A stretch of 5,735 bases of DNA from NCBI GenBank assembly GCA_013153295.1, contig JAADEV010000004.1, positions 1-5,735 of the forward strand, written 5' to 3'. The notes beneath the pieces are model-generated. The model worked only from the letters and a program-made list of their open reading frames with translations. It was not told where the DNA came from and ran no database searches. The translations under genes and the position numbers were made by a program. Shown here in pieces: positions 1-5,735 of the stretch. Source of the DNA: Aquificota bacterium. Its GTDB lineage: Bacteria > Aquificota > Aquificia > Aquificales > Hydrogenothermaceae. Positions within the stretch are counted from its first letter, which is position 1; the number at the start of each line of letters is the position of its first letter.

Positions 1-16
1 ACCTTTTATATCTATT

Positions 17-931
17 TTACAAACTTTTTGTTTTGCAGAACTGGAATTCAAGATAGTAAAGCATTCTACCGCCTATTAGAATGATACTGTAGATAATGTA
101 TATCCACGCTAAAAAGGCAAAGATACCGCTTAAAGCCCCGTATATTGGATTAGCCTTAGATATAAGAAGGATATACCTGTTAAACATTAAAGATATACCA
201 AATAGGATAGAGGCAATAATCAGGGAAACATACAGAATTACTGAGACCTTTTTTATATGGTGTGGGGCGAGATACTGGTATATTACTAAAAGCATAAGCA
301 GAAAAGATAAAAACTGGACTATAAAACCTACATTTGTAAAAATCTGTAATAGAAAATTTAGGTGAACCAGACCAAATGTTTTTGCCACAATAACCCAAGC
401 CTTTGTGCTTTTTATCGCATTTAGAATAATAGATATTATGTTATGAAGGACAGAGATTGTGAAAAGTAGTATTGAAAATATTGGTATACCAAATATATAA
501 ACAAAAGCCCTCTTTTTTATACTTTCTTCTCTACCTCCAAACAGATGTTGGAAGGCGGTATGTAGTGAGGTAAATATACTTGTGGCAAAGTAAAAGGATA
601 TAACCAATCCTATAACCCCAAACATTCCCCTTTTTTCTGCTAAATCAACAATAAGCTGTAAAAACTGCTGTGTCATAACAGGAAATATACGCTGTAAAAC
701 AGACACTATAAACTCTGTTTTTATTGAAAGTAAAAAGGAAAGCCCTACAGTAAGGAAAAGCATTAGAGGAAAGAAGGACATTAAGGTGTAAAATGATATT
801 GCCGCCGCGTGGTATGAAAAATCCTTAAAAAAGTAGTCTAAAACAGAACGATACAGCGAGGCTGTAAGGTTGTATAGTAAAGACCTTTTAGGGTCTATAT
901 GTAAAATGCCGTAAGGGTTTATATTTTTAAT
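17..931 (-). CDS. YihY/BrkB-family inner-membrane protein (old name 'RNase BN'), probable AUU start
   Basis: This is a polytopic membrane protein of the YihY/BrkB family, whose function is not settled; the old RNase BN label was a misassignment. From the first ATG (779-781) the frame gives 254 residues, but the frame is open upstream to a TAA at 956-958. The upstream part ends in YHAAAISFYTL running into MSFFPLMLF, which is the conserved family N-terminus, so the ATG is internal. The 50 upstream codons contain no ATG, GTG or TTG. I place the start at an ATT (929-931), six nt after a GGGGG tract, giving 304 residues, close to the roughly 290 of E. coli YihY. Six hydrophobic segments lie at about residues 51-70, 103-123, 143-170, 197-221, 228-253 and 262-290. 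GMFGVIGLV before TM2 and the late GISGIFAFLAW-like stretch ending in IGGRMLYYLE fit the family. It is last in the minus-strand cluster. The family call is firm; the start is not. Confidence 0.8.
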   Translation of the reverse strand: MKNINPYGILHIDPKRSLLYNLTASLYRSVLDYFFKDFSYHAAAISFYTLMSFFPLMLFLTVGLSFLLSIKTEFIVSVLQRIFPVMTQQFLQLIVDLAEKRGMFGVIGLVISFYFATSIFTSLHTAFQHLFGGREESIKKRAFVYIFGIPIFSILLFTISVLHNIISIILNAIKSTKAWVIVAKTFGLVHLNFLLQIFTNVGFIVQFLSFLLMLLVIYQYLAPHHIKKVSVILYVSLIIASILFGISLMFNRYILLISKANPIYGALSGIFAFLAWIYIIYSIILIGGRMLYYLEFQFCKTKSL

Positions 932-937
932 GGCTAT

Positions 938-983
938 CCCCCAAAAAGGGTTTTTTTAGCCTCCCCCAGCCCCCTTTAACCCT
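938..983 (-). promoter_or_regulatory. G-rich leader between osmC-like gene and BrkB-type gene, with two SD-like tracts
   Basis: On the minus strand this gap carries G tracts at 982-980, 974-970, 967-963 and 942-938, plus an A7 run (957-951) and a CCC (950-948). GGGGGAGG (967-960) is the strongest Shine-Dalgarno match, but no start codon lies at a usable distance from it. The later GGGGG (942-938) is well placed for the ATT at 931-929. The CCC could pair with either neighbouring G tract, but only through three base pairs. Calling it a translation-control leader is inference. Confidence 0.35.
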
Positions 984-988
984 TTAAC
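973..988. repeat. 8-bp tandem duplication CCTTTAAC x2
   Basis: CCTTTAAC occurs at 973-980 and again at 981-988. The second copy covers the last codons and TAA stop of the osmC-like gene (minus strand). It may be a slippage duplication; no function is evident. Confidence 0.5.
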
Positions 989-1361
989 CTACAAACTCTG
1001 TTTTTATTACAGGTGGTTTTAACATTGTATTACTTACTGTGCAACCCCTTTTGCCTATCTCCATAACCCTTTCTATCTGCTTCTGGTCAAGGTCAGACTT
1101 GAAGGAAACCTTTATGGTTATCTCCGAGTATCTATTTTCCCTTTCGTGTTTTTTCCCTACAACCTCAATTTTTAAATCCTCTATTTTGTAGCCTTTATGC
1201 TGGGTATAAGCCTCAACTGTAAGCCCGAAACAGTATCCAACAGATATTAACATAAGGTCTACAGCCCTTAAGCCTGTAGCTGTCAAGTCAAAACCTTTTC
1301 CGTTTACCTCACCGTAAAAATGCCCATCTTTGTTAAGGCTAACAACTGCTACCTTTTCCAT
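984..1361 (-). CDS. OsmC/Ohr-family protein (probable thiol-dependent peroxidase)
   Basis: A 125-residue cytosolic protein with the OsmC-fold layout: N-terminal beta strands (residues 1-30, including DGHFYGEVNGKGFDLTATG), a central helix with Cys44 in the GYCFGLTVEAY context, a beta segment (about 62-88), and a second helix carrying Cys107 in KRGCTVSNTM. In OsmC and Ohr proteins two cysteines at these places form the redox pair that reduces organic hydroperoxides or related oxidised species. Both are present, so activity is plausible, though many short OsmC-like proteins are uncharacterised and the electron donor is unknown. The ATG directly follows the TAG of the upstream dehydrogenase gene, and its AGGAGG (1372-1367 on the minus strand, 5-nt spacing) lies inside that gene, which fixes the start and implies co-expression. 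Length is near that of compact OsmC members (about 125-145). OsmC rather than Ohr is a family-level guess. Confidence 0.88.
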   Translation of the reverse strand: MEKVAVVSLNKDGHFYGEVNGKGFDLTATGLRAVDLMLISVGYCFGLTVEAYTQHKGYKIEDLKIEVVGKKHERENRYSEITIKVSFKSDLDQKQIERVMEIGKRGCTVSNTMLKPPVIKTEFVG

Positions 1362-2234
1362 CTATTCCTCCTTATTTATGTTTGCCAGTTTTTTGTATAT
1401 CTCTAAAACCGCTGAAAAATCCTTATCCTCTAAATCGTTTGCCTTTGCACTGGTGTAGAGGCTTAATGTTTGGGTTGTTATAACACAGGGGTAATCTAAA
1501 TCTTTAGCAATATCAAGGGCGTAGCATATATCCTTGTGGATTAGGGCTACAGAGAAATGGGTTGAGTAGTCCTCTTTAAGTAGTTTTTCCTTTTTTGCCT
1601 CCAATACACCTGACTTCCCCGCCCCGTGGGAAAGAACATCAAGGACAAGGGCATCGTCTAAACCGGCTTTTTTTCCAAAGGCAAAAGCCTCAGACAGAAC
1701 TGCCATAAAAGACCCAAGGACTGTGTTGTTTATCAGCTTCATTGTGGAAGCCCTTGAGTAATCCCCCATAAAGAAGATTTTTTCACCTAACACCTTAAAT
1801 ATATCTTCCAACTCCTTAAACTTACTTTCTTCACCGCTTACAAGTATTGTAAGTTTCCCCTGTGTTGCAGGTATAACGCTACCAAGGACTGGGGCTTCAA
1901 GGAAGTCAGCCCCGTGTTTTATAACTAACTCTGCAATCTTTTTTGCTGTGTTAGGGTGGACTGTGGTCATATCTATAAATGTTTTCCCCTGTAGTGGGAC
2001 GCCAAGCTGGACAATCTTTGTGTAAATCTCCTCCACAGATTGGGAGTGGAAAAGCATTGTTATTATTACATCACTTTCTTCTACAAGCTGTTTTAAATCC
2101 TCTGTGTAAGGTAAACCACTTTCCTTTGCTACAGATACAGTTCTGTTCCATACTTTTACATCGTATCCAGCTTCAATAAGGTTTTTTGCCATAGGCTTTC
2201 CCATATGTCCCAGTCCTATCCAACCTATCCTCAT
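1362..2234 (-). CDS. NAD(P)-dependent beta-hydroxyacid dehydrogenase, glyoxylate/succinic-semialdehyde reductase type
   Basis: This enzyme belongs to the 3-hydroxyisobutyrate dehydrogenase-related family, which reversibly reduces short semialdehydes or glyoxylate to hydroxyacids with NAD(P)H. In the 290-residue form: Rossmann motif GLGHMG at 7-12; VWNRT (28-32) at the end of the second strand, where Asn-Arg in place of an acidic residue suggests NADP(H); IDMTTVHP (87-94) as substrate loop; EAPVLGSVIPATQGKL (113-128), closest to the GLYR/GHB-dehydrogenase subgroup; catalytic Lys166 in MKLINN; and a second conserved Lys234 in HKD. The C-terminal helical domain is complete, so nothing is truncated. 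I chose the ATG at 2234-2232, which overlaps the cimA stop as TGATG. A GTG one codon earlier (2237-2235) is possible and adds one residue. A purine-rich AAGGATGGGG precedes it inside cimA. The exact substrate cannot be read from the sequence; tartronate semialdehyde or 3-hydroxyisobutyrate remain alternatives. Confidence 0.88.
   Translation of the reverse strand: MRIGWIGLGHMGKPMAKNLIEAGYDVKVWNRTVSVAKESGLPYTEDLKQLVEESDVIITMLFHSQSVEEIYTKIVQLGVPLQGKTFIDMTTVHPNTAKKIAELVIKHGADFLEAPVLGSVIPATQGKLTILVSGEESKFKELEDIFKVLGEKIFFMGDYSRASTMKLINNTVLGSFMAVLSEAFAFGKKAGLDDALVLDVLSHGAGKSGVLEAKKEKLLKEDYSTHFSVALIHKDICYALDIAKDLDYPCVITTQTLSLYTSAKANDLEDKDFSAVLEIYKKLANINKEE
1367..1372 (-). promoter_or_regulatory. Shine-Dalgarno AGGAGG for the osmC-like gene, inside the preceding gene
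   Basis: A perfect AGGAGG within the Lys-Glu-Glu codons that end the dehydrogenase gene, 5 nt before the ATG at 1361. It decides the osmC start and suggests translational coupling. Confidence 0.8.
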
Positions 2235-3805
2235 CACACCCCATCCTTTACCAGTTTGTATATAAAACTATCCACTACCGCCTGCCAAGATGCCTCTATA
2301 ACATTGTCAGACACCCCAACAGTCCCCCATCTTTTTTCTTTGTCTTTACTTTCTATTAAAACCCTTATTTTTGCCGCTGTCCCTTCACTTTCGTTAATTA
2401 TTCTAACTTTGTAATCTATTAACTCAACCTCTGCCAAAGATGGGTATATCTCAACAAGGGCTTTCTTTAACGCCCTATCCAATGCGTTAACAGGTCCATA
2501 ACCGAGGGAAGCGGTATGTTCGTATTTATCATCTACCTTTATCCTAACTGTGGCTTCTGAGACAGGCGATTTATCTGTGTATCTTCTGGCGATTAATACT
2601 CTGTAAGCGTCTAAATCAAAGTAGTTTTTTAACATTCCCAGATGCTTTCTTATTAACAGTTCCAGTGATGCCTCAGCCGCCTCAAAGTGGTAGCCGTAGT
2701 TTTCCAGCCTTTTTATTTCCTGAACCAGCTGGGCAATACGGGGGTCTTTTTCGTCTATTTGTATACCAAACTCCCTTGCTTTGTATATAATGTTAGATTT
2801 ACCTGCAAGGTCTGATACAAGTATCTTTCTTTTATTTCCAACAGCTTCCGGGTCTATATGTTCGTAAAGTTTTGGGTTTTTCAGCACAGCTGAGGCGTGA
2901 ACCCCACCTTTATGGGCAAATGCACTGTCCCCTACATAAGGCATATTCTTTGGAAGTGGTAGGTTAACTATGTCTGCAACAAAGTTTGAAAGTTCCTTTA
3001 ACCTTCTAATCTTGTCTTGCGGTATTGTTTCTATTCCCAGTTTTAGTGTTAGGTTTGGTATTATTGAACAGAGGTTTGCGTTTCCACACCTTTCCCCAAA
3101 GCCGTTTATAGTTCCGTGAACCTGCACAGCCCCGTTAAGGACAGCTACAATAGAGTTCCATACAGCTGTATCACTGTCGTTATGGGCGTGGATACCTAAT
3201 TTACCGTTTAACCCCTTTTGTTTAAGCTGTTTTATTGTTTCCTCTATCTGGTTAGGAAGTGTTCCCCCATTTGTGTCAGCAAGCACCAGAAAGTCTGCCC
3301 CTCCGTCAAGGGCAGTCTTCATAACCGAAAAGGCATACTCAGGGTTAGATTTGTATCCATCAAAGAAATGTTCTCCAATAAAGACCACCTCATCTGCGTA
3401 TTTTTTAAGATACTGGACAGTATCAAAAATCATCTCCAAGTTATTCTCAAGGGTGGTTTTTAAAGCCTCTATAACATGCATATCCCACGCTTTACCAAAG
3501 ATTGTTATAACAGGTGTTTCTGCCTTTATAAGATTTTGGATAAGGGGGTCTTCATCTACTTTAAAGTATGCCCTCCTTGTTGAACCGAAGGCGGCAATCT
3601 TTGAGTTTTTAAGGTTTAGTTTTTTTACTTCTTTAAAGTATTCATCATCTTTTGGGTTGGAACCGGGCCAGCCACCTTCTATATAGTGAACCCCAAAGTC
3701 GTCAAGTTTCTCTGTTATTTTTAGCTTGTCTTCTACAGAGACGCTTACCCCTTCTGCCTGAGTTCCGTCTCTAAGTGTTGTATCGTATATAAAAACCTTT
3801 CCCAT
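2234..3805 (-). CDS. cimA: (R)-citramalate synthase
   Basis: CimA condenses pyruvate with acetyl-CoA to (R)-citramalate, which the LeuCD/LeuB-type enzymes turn into 2-oxobutyrate for isoleucine without threonine. The 523-residue protein has an N-terminal DRE-TIM barrel. [13 protein letters not shown] (8-20) supplies catalytic Arg12 and metal ligand Asp13, [12 protein letters not shown] (42-53) is typical of the long CimA group rather than of LeuA, and HAHND (206-210) gives the metal histidines. [10 protein letters not shown] (235-244) and [11 protein letters not shown] (296-306) complete the active-site and linker motifs. Residues about 395-520 form the LeuA-dimer regulatory domain, which in relatives binds the end product, so isoleucine feedback inhibition is likely. 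Full length for the family. The start is an ATG with GGGG (3817-3814) 8 nt upstream. It is first in the minus-strand cluster, and its TGA overlaps the next start. A homocitrate or isopropylmalate synthase is less likely because of the GGWPGSNP signature. Confidence 0.93.
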   Translation of the reverse strand: MGKVFIYDTTLRDGTQAEGVSVSVEDKLKITEKLDDFGVHYIEGGWPGSNPKDDEYFKEVKKLNLKNSKIAAFGSTRRAYFKVDEDPLIQNLIKAETPVITIFGKAWDMHVIEALKTTLENNLEMIFDTVQYLKKYADEVVFIGEHFFDGYKSNPEYAFSVMKTALDGGADFLVLADTNGGTLPNQIEETIKQLKQKGLNGKLGIHAHNDSDTAVWNSIVAVLNGAVQVHGTINGFGERCGNANLCSIIPNLTLKLGIETIPQDKIRRLKELSNFVADIVNLPLPKNMPYVGDSAFAHKGGVHASAVLKNPKLYEHIDPEAVGNKRKILVSDLAGKSNIIYKAREFGIQIDEKDPRIAQLVQEIKRLENYGYHFEAAEASLELLIRKHLGMLKNYFDLDAYRVLIARRYTDKSPVSEATVRIKVDDKYEHTASLGYGPVNALDRALKKALVEIYPSLAEVELIDYKVRIINESEGTAAKIRVLIESKDKEKRWGTVGVSDNVIEASWQAVVDSFIYKLVKDGV

Positions 3806-3810
3806 ACTGT

Positions 3811-3855
3811 TTTCCCCAAATACAATACTATACTGAATAAAAAATTTTACGATAA
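3811..3855 (-). promoter_or_regulatory. Putative cimA promoter and SD
   Basis: On the minus strand a TATAGT box (3832-3827) lies 21 nt before the cimA ATG, with a poor -35 match TTATCG (3855-3850) at 17-nt spacing. GGGG (3817-3814) serves as SD. The predicted leader would be only about 14 nt. The call rests on position and AT-richness, not on a strong consensus. Confidence 0.3.
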
Positions 3856-3892
3856 AAAGGGGTAAAAATGCAGTCTGTATAAACTTTTAAAA

Positions 3893-3930
3893 TGTTATAT
3901 TTATAAAATACACAGAGTTAAAGGGGACGG
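3893..3930 (+). promoter_or_regulatory. Putative extended -10 promoter and SD for the methyltransferase gene
   Basis: TGTTATATT (3893-3901) matches an extended -10 element (TGnTATAAT-like); no good -35 is visible. AAGGGGACGG (3921-3930) precedes the ATG at 3935 and is the ribosome binding site. The region 3806-3934 is the divergent gap shared with cimA. It also has a short inverted repeat, TTTTA-CGA-TAAAA (3845-3857), too weak to call an operator. Confidence 0.4.
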
Positions 3931-3934
3931 AAAG

Positions 3935-4564
3935 ATGGGGCAAAGTTGCAACTGTAAAAGTAAGTTTAATGCTGTTTTTATGAAAAATCTTGAGTGGTAT
4001 CTACATAAAGTTTACGGTGATTACAAAAGAAGCCTTTTTAAGGAGTTAGGGGACAAGGTGCTTGAGATTGGGGTTGGGACAGGGACAAACCTGCCATACT
4101 ACCGCCCGGAAACAGACCTTACTGTAGTTGAACCAAGTAAGGAGATGCTTAAATATTTTATGGACAAAGCCCCAACTTACCCCCTTAAGATACATATAAA
4201 AGAAGGCTTTGCAGAAGAGCTACCCTTTGGGGATAACACCTTTGACGGTGTTGTGTCCACCCTTGTCCTCTGTAGTGTATCCTCCCCAAAAAAGGTATTA
4301 CAGGAGATAAAGAGGGTTCTAAAGCCAAATGGTGTATTTATATTTATTGAACATATTAAAGCCCCAGACGGAACATTTACCCAGAAAGTCCAAAATGTTG
4401 TAAAAGACGGTTGGAAATGGCTTTTTGAAGGCTGTGATATAACGCGGGAAACCCACAAATATATCCAATCTGTATTCCCAAAAACAGAGTATAAAATGGT
4501 GCGGTTTAACAGCCCATTTATCCCTGTGAACTACCACATAATAGGACACAGTTATAAGGAATAG
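3935..4564 (+). CDS. Class I SAM-dependent methyltransferase, METTL7-like
   Basis: A 209-residue Rossmann-fold methyltransferase. Motif I VLEIGVGTGTN (42-52) binds SAM; Glu66 in VVEPS fits the ribose-binding acidic residue at the end of strand 2; EELPFGDNTFDGVV (94-107) and TLVLCSV (109-115) are motifs II/III; RVLKPNG (127-133) and FIFIEH (135-140) follow. The C-terminal part, WKWLFEGCDITRET (160-173), resembles the conserved GC-(D/N)-x-TRET stretch of METTL7/TMT1-type proteins, which methylate small thiols in animals, and of related bacterial UbiE-like proteins. The extreme N-terminus holds CNCK (5-8), which could bind metal or be redox-active. No membrane helix like that of animal METTL7 is seen, so it is probably cytosolic. 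The substrate is unknown; thiol, quinone or other small-molecule methylation are all possible. The ATG has a good SD, and the next gene begins 2 nt after the stop, so the two are very likely co-translated. Confidence 0.87.
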   Translation: MGQSCNCKSKFNAVFMKNLEWYLHKVYGDYKRSLFKELGDKVLEIGVGTGTNLPYYRPETDLTVVEPSKEMLKYFMDKAPTYPLKIHIKEGFAEELPFGDNTFDGVVSTLVLCSVSSPKKVLQEIKRVLKPNGVFIFIEHIKAPDGTFTQKVQNVVKDGWKWLFEGCDITRETHKYIQSVFPKTEYKMVRFNSPFIPVNYHIIGHSYKE

Positions 4565-4566
4565 AA

Positions 4567-5550
4567 ATGGCAAAACCAAGGGTAAAACACTACCTTGTAA
4601 ACGACAAATTTGAAGACCCTGCCCTTGTGATAGAAATAGACAGTATAGGTGATTACATACTTTTTGATTTAGGTAATATAAGAAAACTTGACAGGTCTGT
4701 AATAAAAAAGATAAACAAGGTCTTTATAACCCACACCCATATGGACCACTTTATAGGGTTTGACCATCTACTTAGGAACAAGTTAGGAAAGGAACAAACT
4801 GTGGAGATGTTTGGTATATCCCCGTTAGCTGAAAATACCTACTGTAAGCTACAGGGCTACACTTGGAACTTGGTGGAGTTTGAACCGCAGATAGTATTTA
4901 GCCTTAAACAGCATAATGGTGGCTATTTTGAAAGCTACAGATACGATATAAAAAAGAGATTTGAGAAAGAGTTTTTAGGTAAAACTAAAGCAGACCCTAA
5001 AACTGTATATGAGAATAAATACTACAAGGTGGACTATGCTATTTTAGACCATAAAATACCTGTAATGGGCTACAGCTTCGTTTATAAAGACAGACTTTTA
5101 CTAAAAAAGGACAGTATAAAGGATTTACCACTGGAAGGTAAGGAGATAGGGGAGTTTAAGCAGTTTTTAGAAAACAAAGAAAATAAGGATAGAACATTTA
5201 CAATAGATGGTAAAGAATACAGCTACCAATACTTAAAAGAGAGATACAGCTACATACAAGAAGGTATAAAAATATCCTATATTACAGATGTAGTATTTTC
5301 TGAGGAAAATGTGGAAAAGATAGTAAATTTGGTAAAAGGTTCTGATGTCCTTTACTGTGAGGCTGTTTTCCTGTCTGAAGATAAAGAACAAGCATCAAAG
5401 GTTTACCACCTAACCACCGACCAAACAGCATACATAGCAAAGGAAGCAGGGGTAAAAAAGTTAGTTGTGTTCCATTTTTCCCGTAGATACGCAAACCAAA
5501 AAGAAAAAATATTACAGGAGATAAAACAATACTTCCCAAATGTTGAGTAA
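4567..5550 (+). CDS. RNase Z-like metallo-beta-lactamase-fold hydrolase
   Basis: A 327-residue, two-metal MBL-fold protein resembling the ElaC/RNase Z branch. Zinc ligands are visible in order: HTHMDH (56-61, giving His56, His58, Asp60, His61), His162 in DHKIPVMGY, Asp241 in YITD, and His303 in VFHFSRRY. HFSxRY and the preceding HLTTDQTAYIAKEAGVKKL (281-299) are typical of RNase Z-like proteins, which cut the 3' trailer of tRNA precursors. Two things differ from canonical RNase Z. The N-terminus has no FLGTG start motif, and the usual GEGTQ after FDLG is replaced by NIRKLDRS. A distinctive KLQGYTWNLVEF stretch (94-105) and a Lys-rich segment (about 175-230) fill the middle. It may therefore be a different phosphodiesterase or hydrolase rather than the cell's tRNase Z. 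AAGGA (4556-4560), six nt before the ATG and inside the preceding gene, fixes the start and suggests coupling to the methyltransferase. Confidence 0.87.
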   Translation: MAKPRVKHYLVNDKFEDPALVIEIDSIGDYILFDLGNIRKLDRSVIKKINKVFITHTHMDHFIGFDHLLRNKLGKEQTVEMFGISPLAENTYCKLQGYTWNLVEFEPQIVFSLKQHNGGYFESYRYDIKKRFEKEFLGKTKADPKTVYENKYYKVDYAILDHKIPVMGYSFVYKDRLLLKKDSIKDLPLEGKEIGEFKQFLENKENKDRTFTIDGKEYSYQYLKERYSYIQEGIKISYITDVVFSEENVEKIVNLVKGSDVLYCEAVFLSEDKEQASKVYHLTTDQTAYIAKEAGVKKLVVFHFSRRYANQKEKILQEIKQYFPNVE

Positions 5551-5591
5551 ATTAATCTAAGCTTACATTAAAAATGTATAAATTACTATTA

Positions 5592-5615
5592 ATAACAATA
5601 TGTTATGATTTTTTT
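5592..5615 (+). terminator. Weak terminator-like hairpin with T7 tract
   Basis: ATAACA (5592-5597) and TGTTAT (5601-5606) can pair around a 3-nt loop, followed by GA and seven Ts (5609-5615). The stem is only 6 bp and AT-rich, which would be unstable in a thermophile. Its place 40 nt after the hydrolase stop and before a new promoter supports a transcript end. Confidence 0.35.
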
Positions 5616-5619
5616 CATT

Positions 5620-5645
5620 TTTACAAAAACCTTTCGTTTTATAAT
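5620..5645 (+). promoter_or_regulatory. Promoter with perfect TATAAT -10
   Basis: TATAAT at 5640-5645 is a perfect -10 box. A TTTACA (5620-5625) resembles a -35 but leaves only a 14-nt spacer; a shifted TTTTTA (5618-5623) gives 16. It lies 36 nt before the TTG start of the next gene, suggesting that gene has its own promoter. Confidence 0.5.
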
Positions 5646-5664
5646 GTTAATAAATACTAACCTT

Positions 5665-5672
5665 AAGGGGGG
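5665..5672 (+). promoter_or_regulatory. Shine-Dalgarno AAGGGGGG for the TTG-start gene
   Basis: A purine block 9 nt before the TTG at 5682. Together with the in-frame TAA at 5664-5666 it leaves that TTG as the only conventional start in the frame, so it decides the start. Confidence 0.6.
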
Positions 5673-5681
5673 TTTTACCAG

Positions 5682-5735
5682 TTGATAGATAAAGATTTTA
5701 CTCCTCAGGAAAAGAAAGCAACCCTCGGGCTTGCG
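5682..5735 (+). CDS. Start of an unidentified gene, cut by window end (TTG start)
   Basis: Eighteen codons are visible, from TTG (5682) to the window edge, reading MIDKDFTPQEKKATLGLA. An in-frame TAA at 5664-5666, a strong SD and a TATAAT promoter upstream support a real gene. The charged start followed by a helix-like turn into TLGLA resembles the cytosolic lead-in to the first transmembrane helix of some MFS transporters, but 18 residues are too few for a family call, and I offer that only as a weak guess. Confidence 0.6.
   Translation, partial: MIDKDFTPQEKKATLGLA

Noticed and set aside
96..365. Plus-strand ORF of 89 residues opposite the BrkB-type gene
   Set aside because: It is antisense to a well-supported membrane protein, has no recognisable domain and is explained as a mirror of hydrophobic codons.
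17..931. Reading the BrkB-type gene as a real ribonuclease BN
   Set aside because: That family name comes from a historical misassignment; the protein is a multi-pass membrane protein without nuclease motifs.
938..957. CCC-loop-GGG followed by T7 on the plus strand, like a terminator
   Set aside because: The stem is only 3 bp, and no plus-strand gene ends nearby.
3273..3686. Plus-strand ORF of 137 residues opposite cimA
   Set aside because: It lies wholly inside conserved cimA coding sequence on the other strand, has no SD and shows no family motifs.
3845..3892. Short AT palindromes (TTTTA-CGA-TAAAA and TTTTAAAA) as operators in the divergent gap
   Set aside because: In such AT-rich DNA these arise by chance; no repeated copy or longer symmetric arm was found.
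5567..5582. TACATT-AAA-AATGTA hairpin just after the hydrolase gene as a terminator
   Set aside because: It is purely AT apart from one pair per arm and has no following T tract; the later hairpin with T7 is the better candidate.

Overview
The window is AT-rich bacterial DNA with short intergenic gaps. Isoleucine is often written ATA, arginine is mostly AGA/AGG, the proteins are rich in Lys and Glu, and the ribosome binding sites are purine-rich and often GGGG-type. This style fits a thermophilic, autotroph-like bacterium. My best guess is Aquificota (a Sulfurihydrogenibium/Persephonella-like genome), but this rests on codon style and gene types only. No rRNA, tRNA, IS element, CRISPR array or phage gene was seen.

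Layout. Minus strand, read from about 3805 down to 17: citramalate synthase (cimA), a beta-hydroxyacid dehydrogenase of the glyoxylate/succinic-semialdehyde reductase type, an OsmC-family protein, and a YihY/BrkB-type inner-membrane protein. The first three are packed as one transcription unit: the dehydrogenase ATG overlaps the cimA stop (TGATG), and the osmC ATG abuts the dehydrogenase stop, with its Shine-Dalgarno inside the dehydrogenase gene. The membrane protein follows after a G-rich gap. Its reading frame clearly continues about 50 codons upstream of its first ATG, yet that stretch holds no ATG, GTG or TTG. The best start is an AUU at 929-931.

A 129-bp divergent region (3806-3934) carries promoter-like sequences for both directions. 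On the plus strand follow a METTL7-like SAM methyltransferase (3935-4564) and, 2 nt later, an RNase Z-like metallo-beta-lactamase-fold hydrolase (4567-5550). Then comes an AT-rich gap with a weak terminator-like hairpin, a perfect TATAAT box, and the first 18 codons of another plus-strand gene starting at a TTG and cut by the window end.

How they work together: CimA makes (R)-citramalate from pyruvate and acetyl-CoA, the entry to threonine-independent isoleucine synthesis. The downstream dehydrogenase and OsmC protein look like housekeeping or detoxification enzymes (semialdehyde reduction, peroxide reduction) co-transcribed with it. A common pathway is not evident. The methyltransferase/hydrolase pair is the least explained part. 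I do not see a clear new defence or mobile system; the most unusual points are the missing conventional start of the BrkB-type gene with its G-rich leader, and the divergent RNase Z-like/METTL7-like gene pair.
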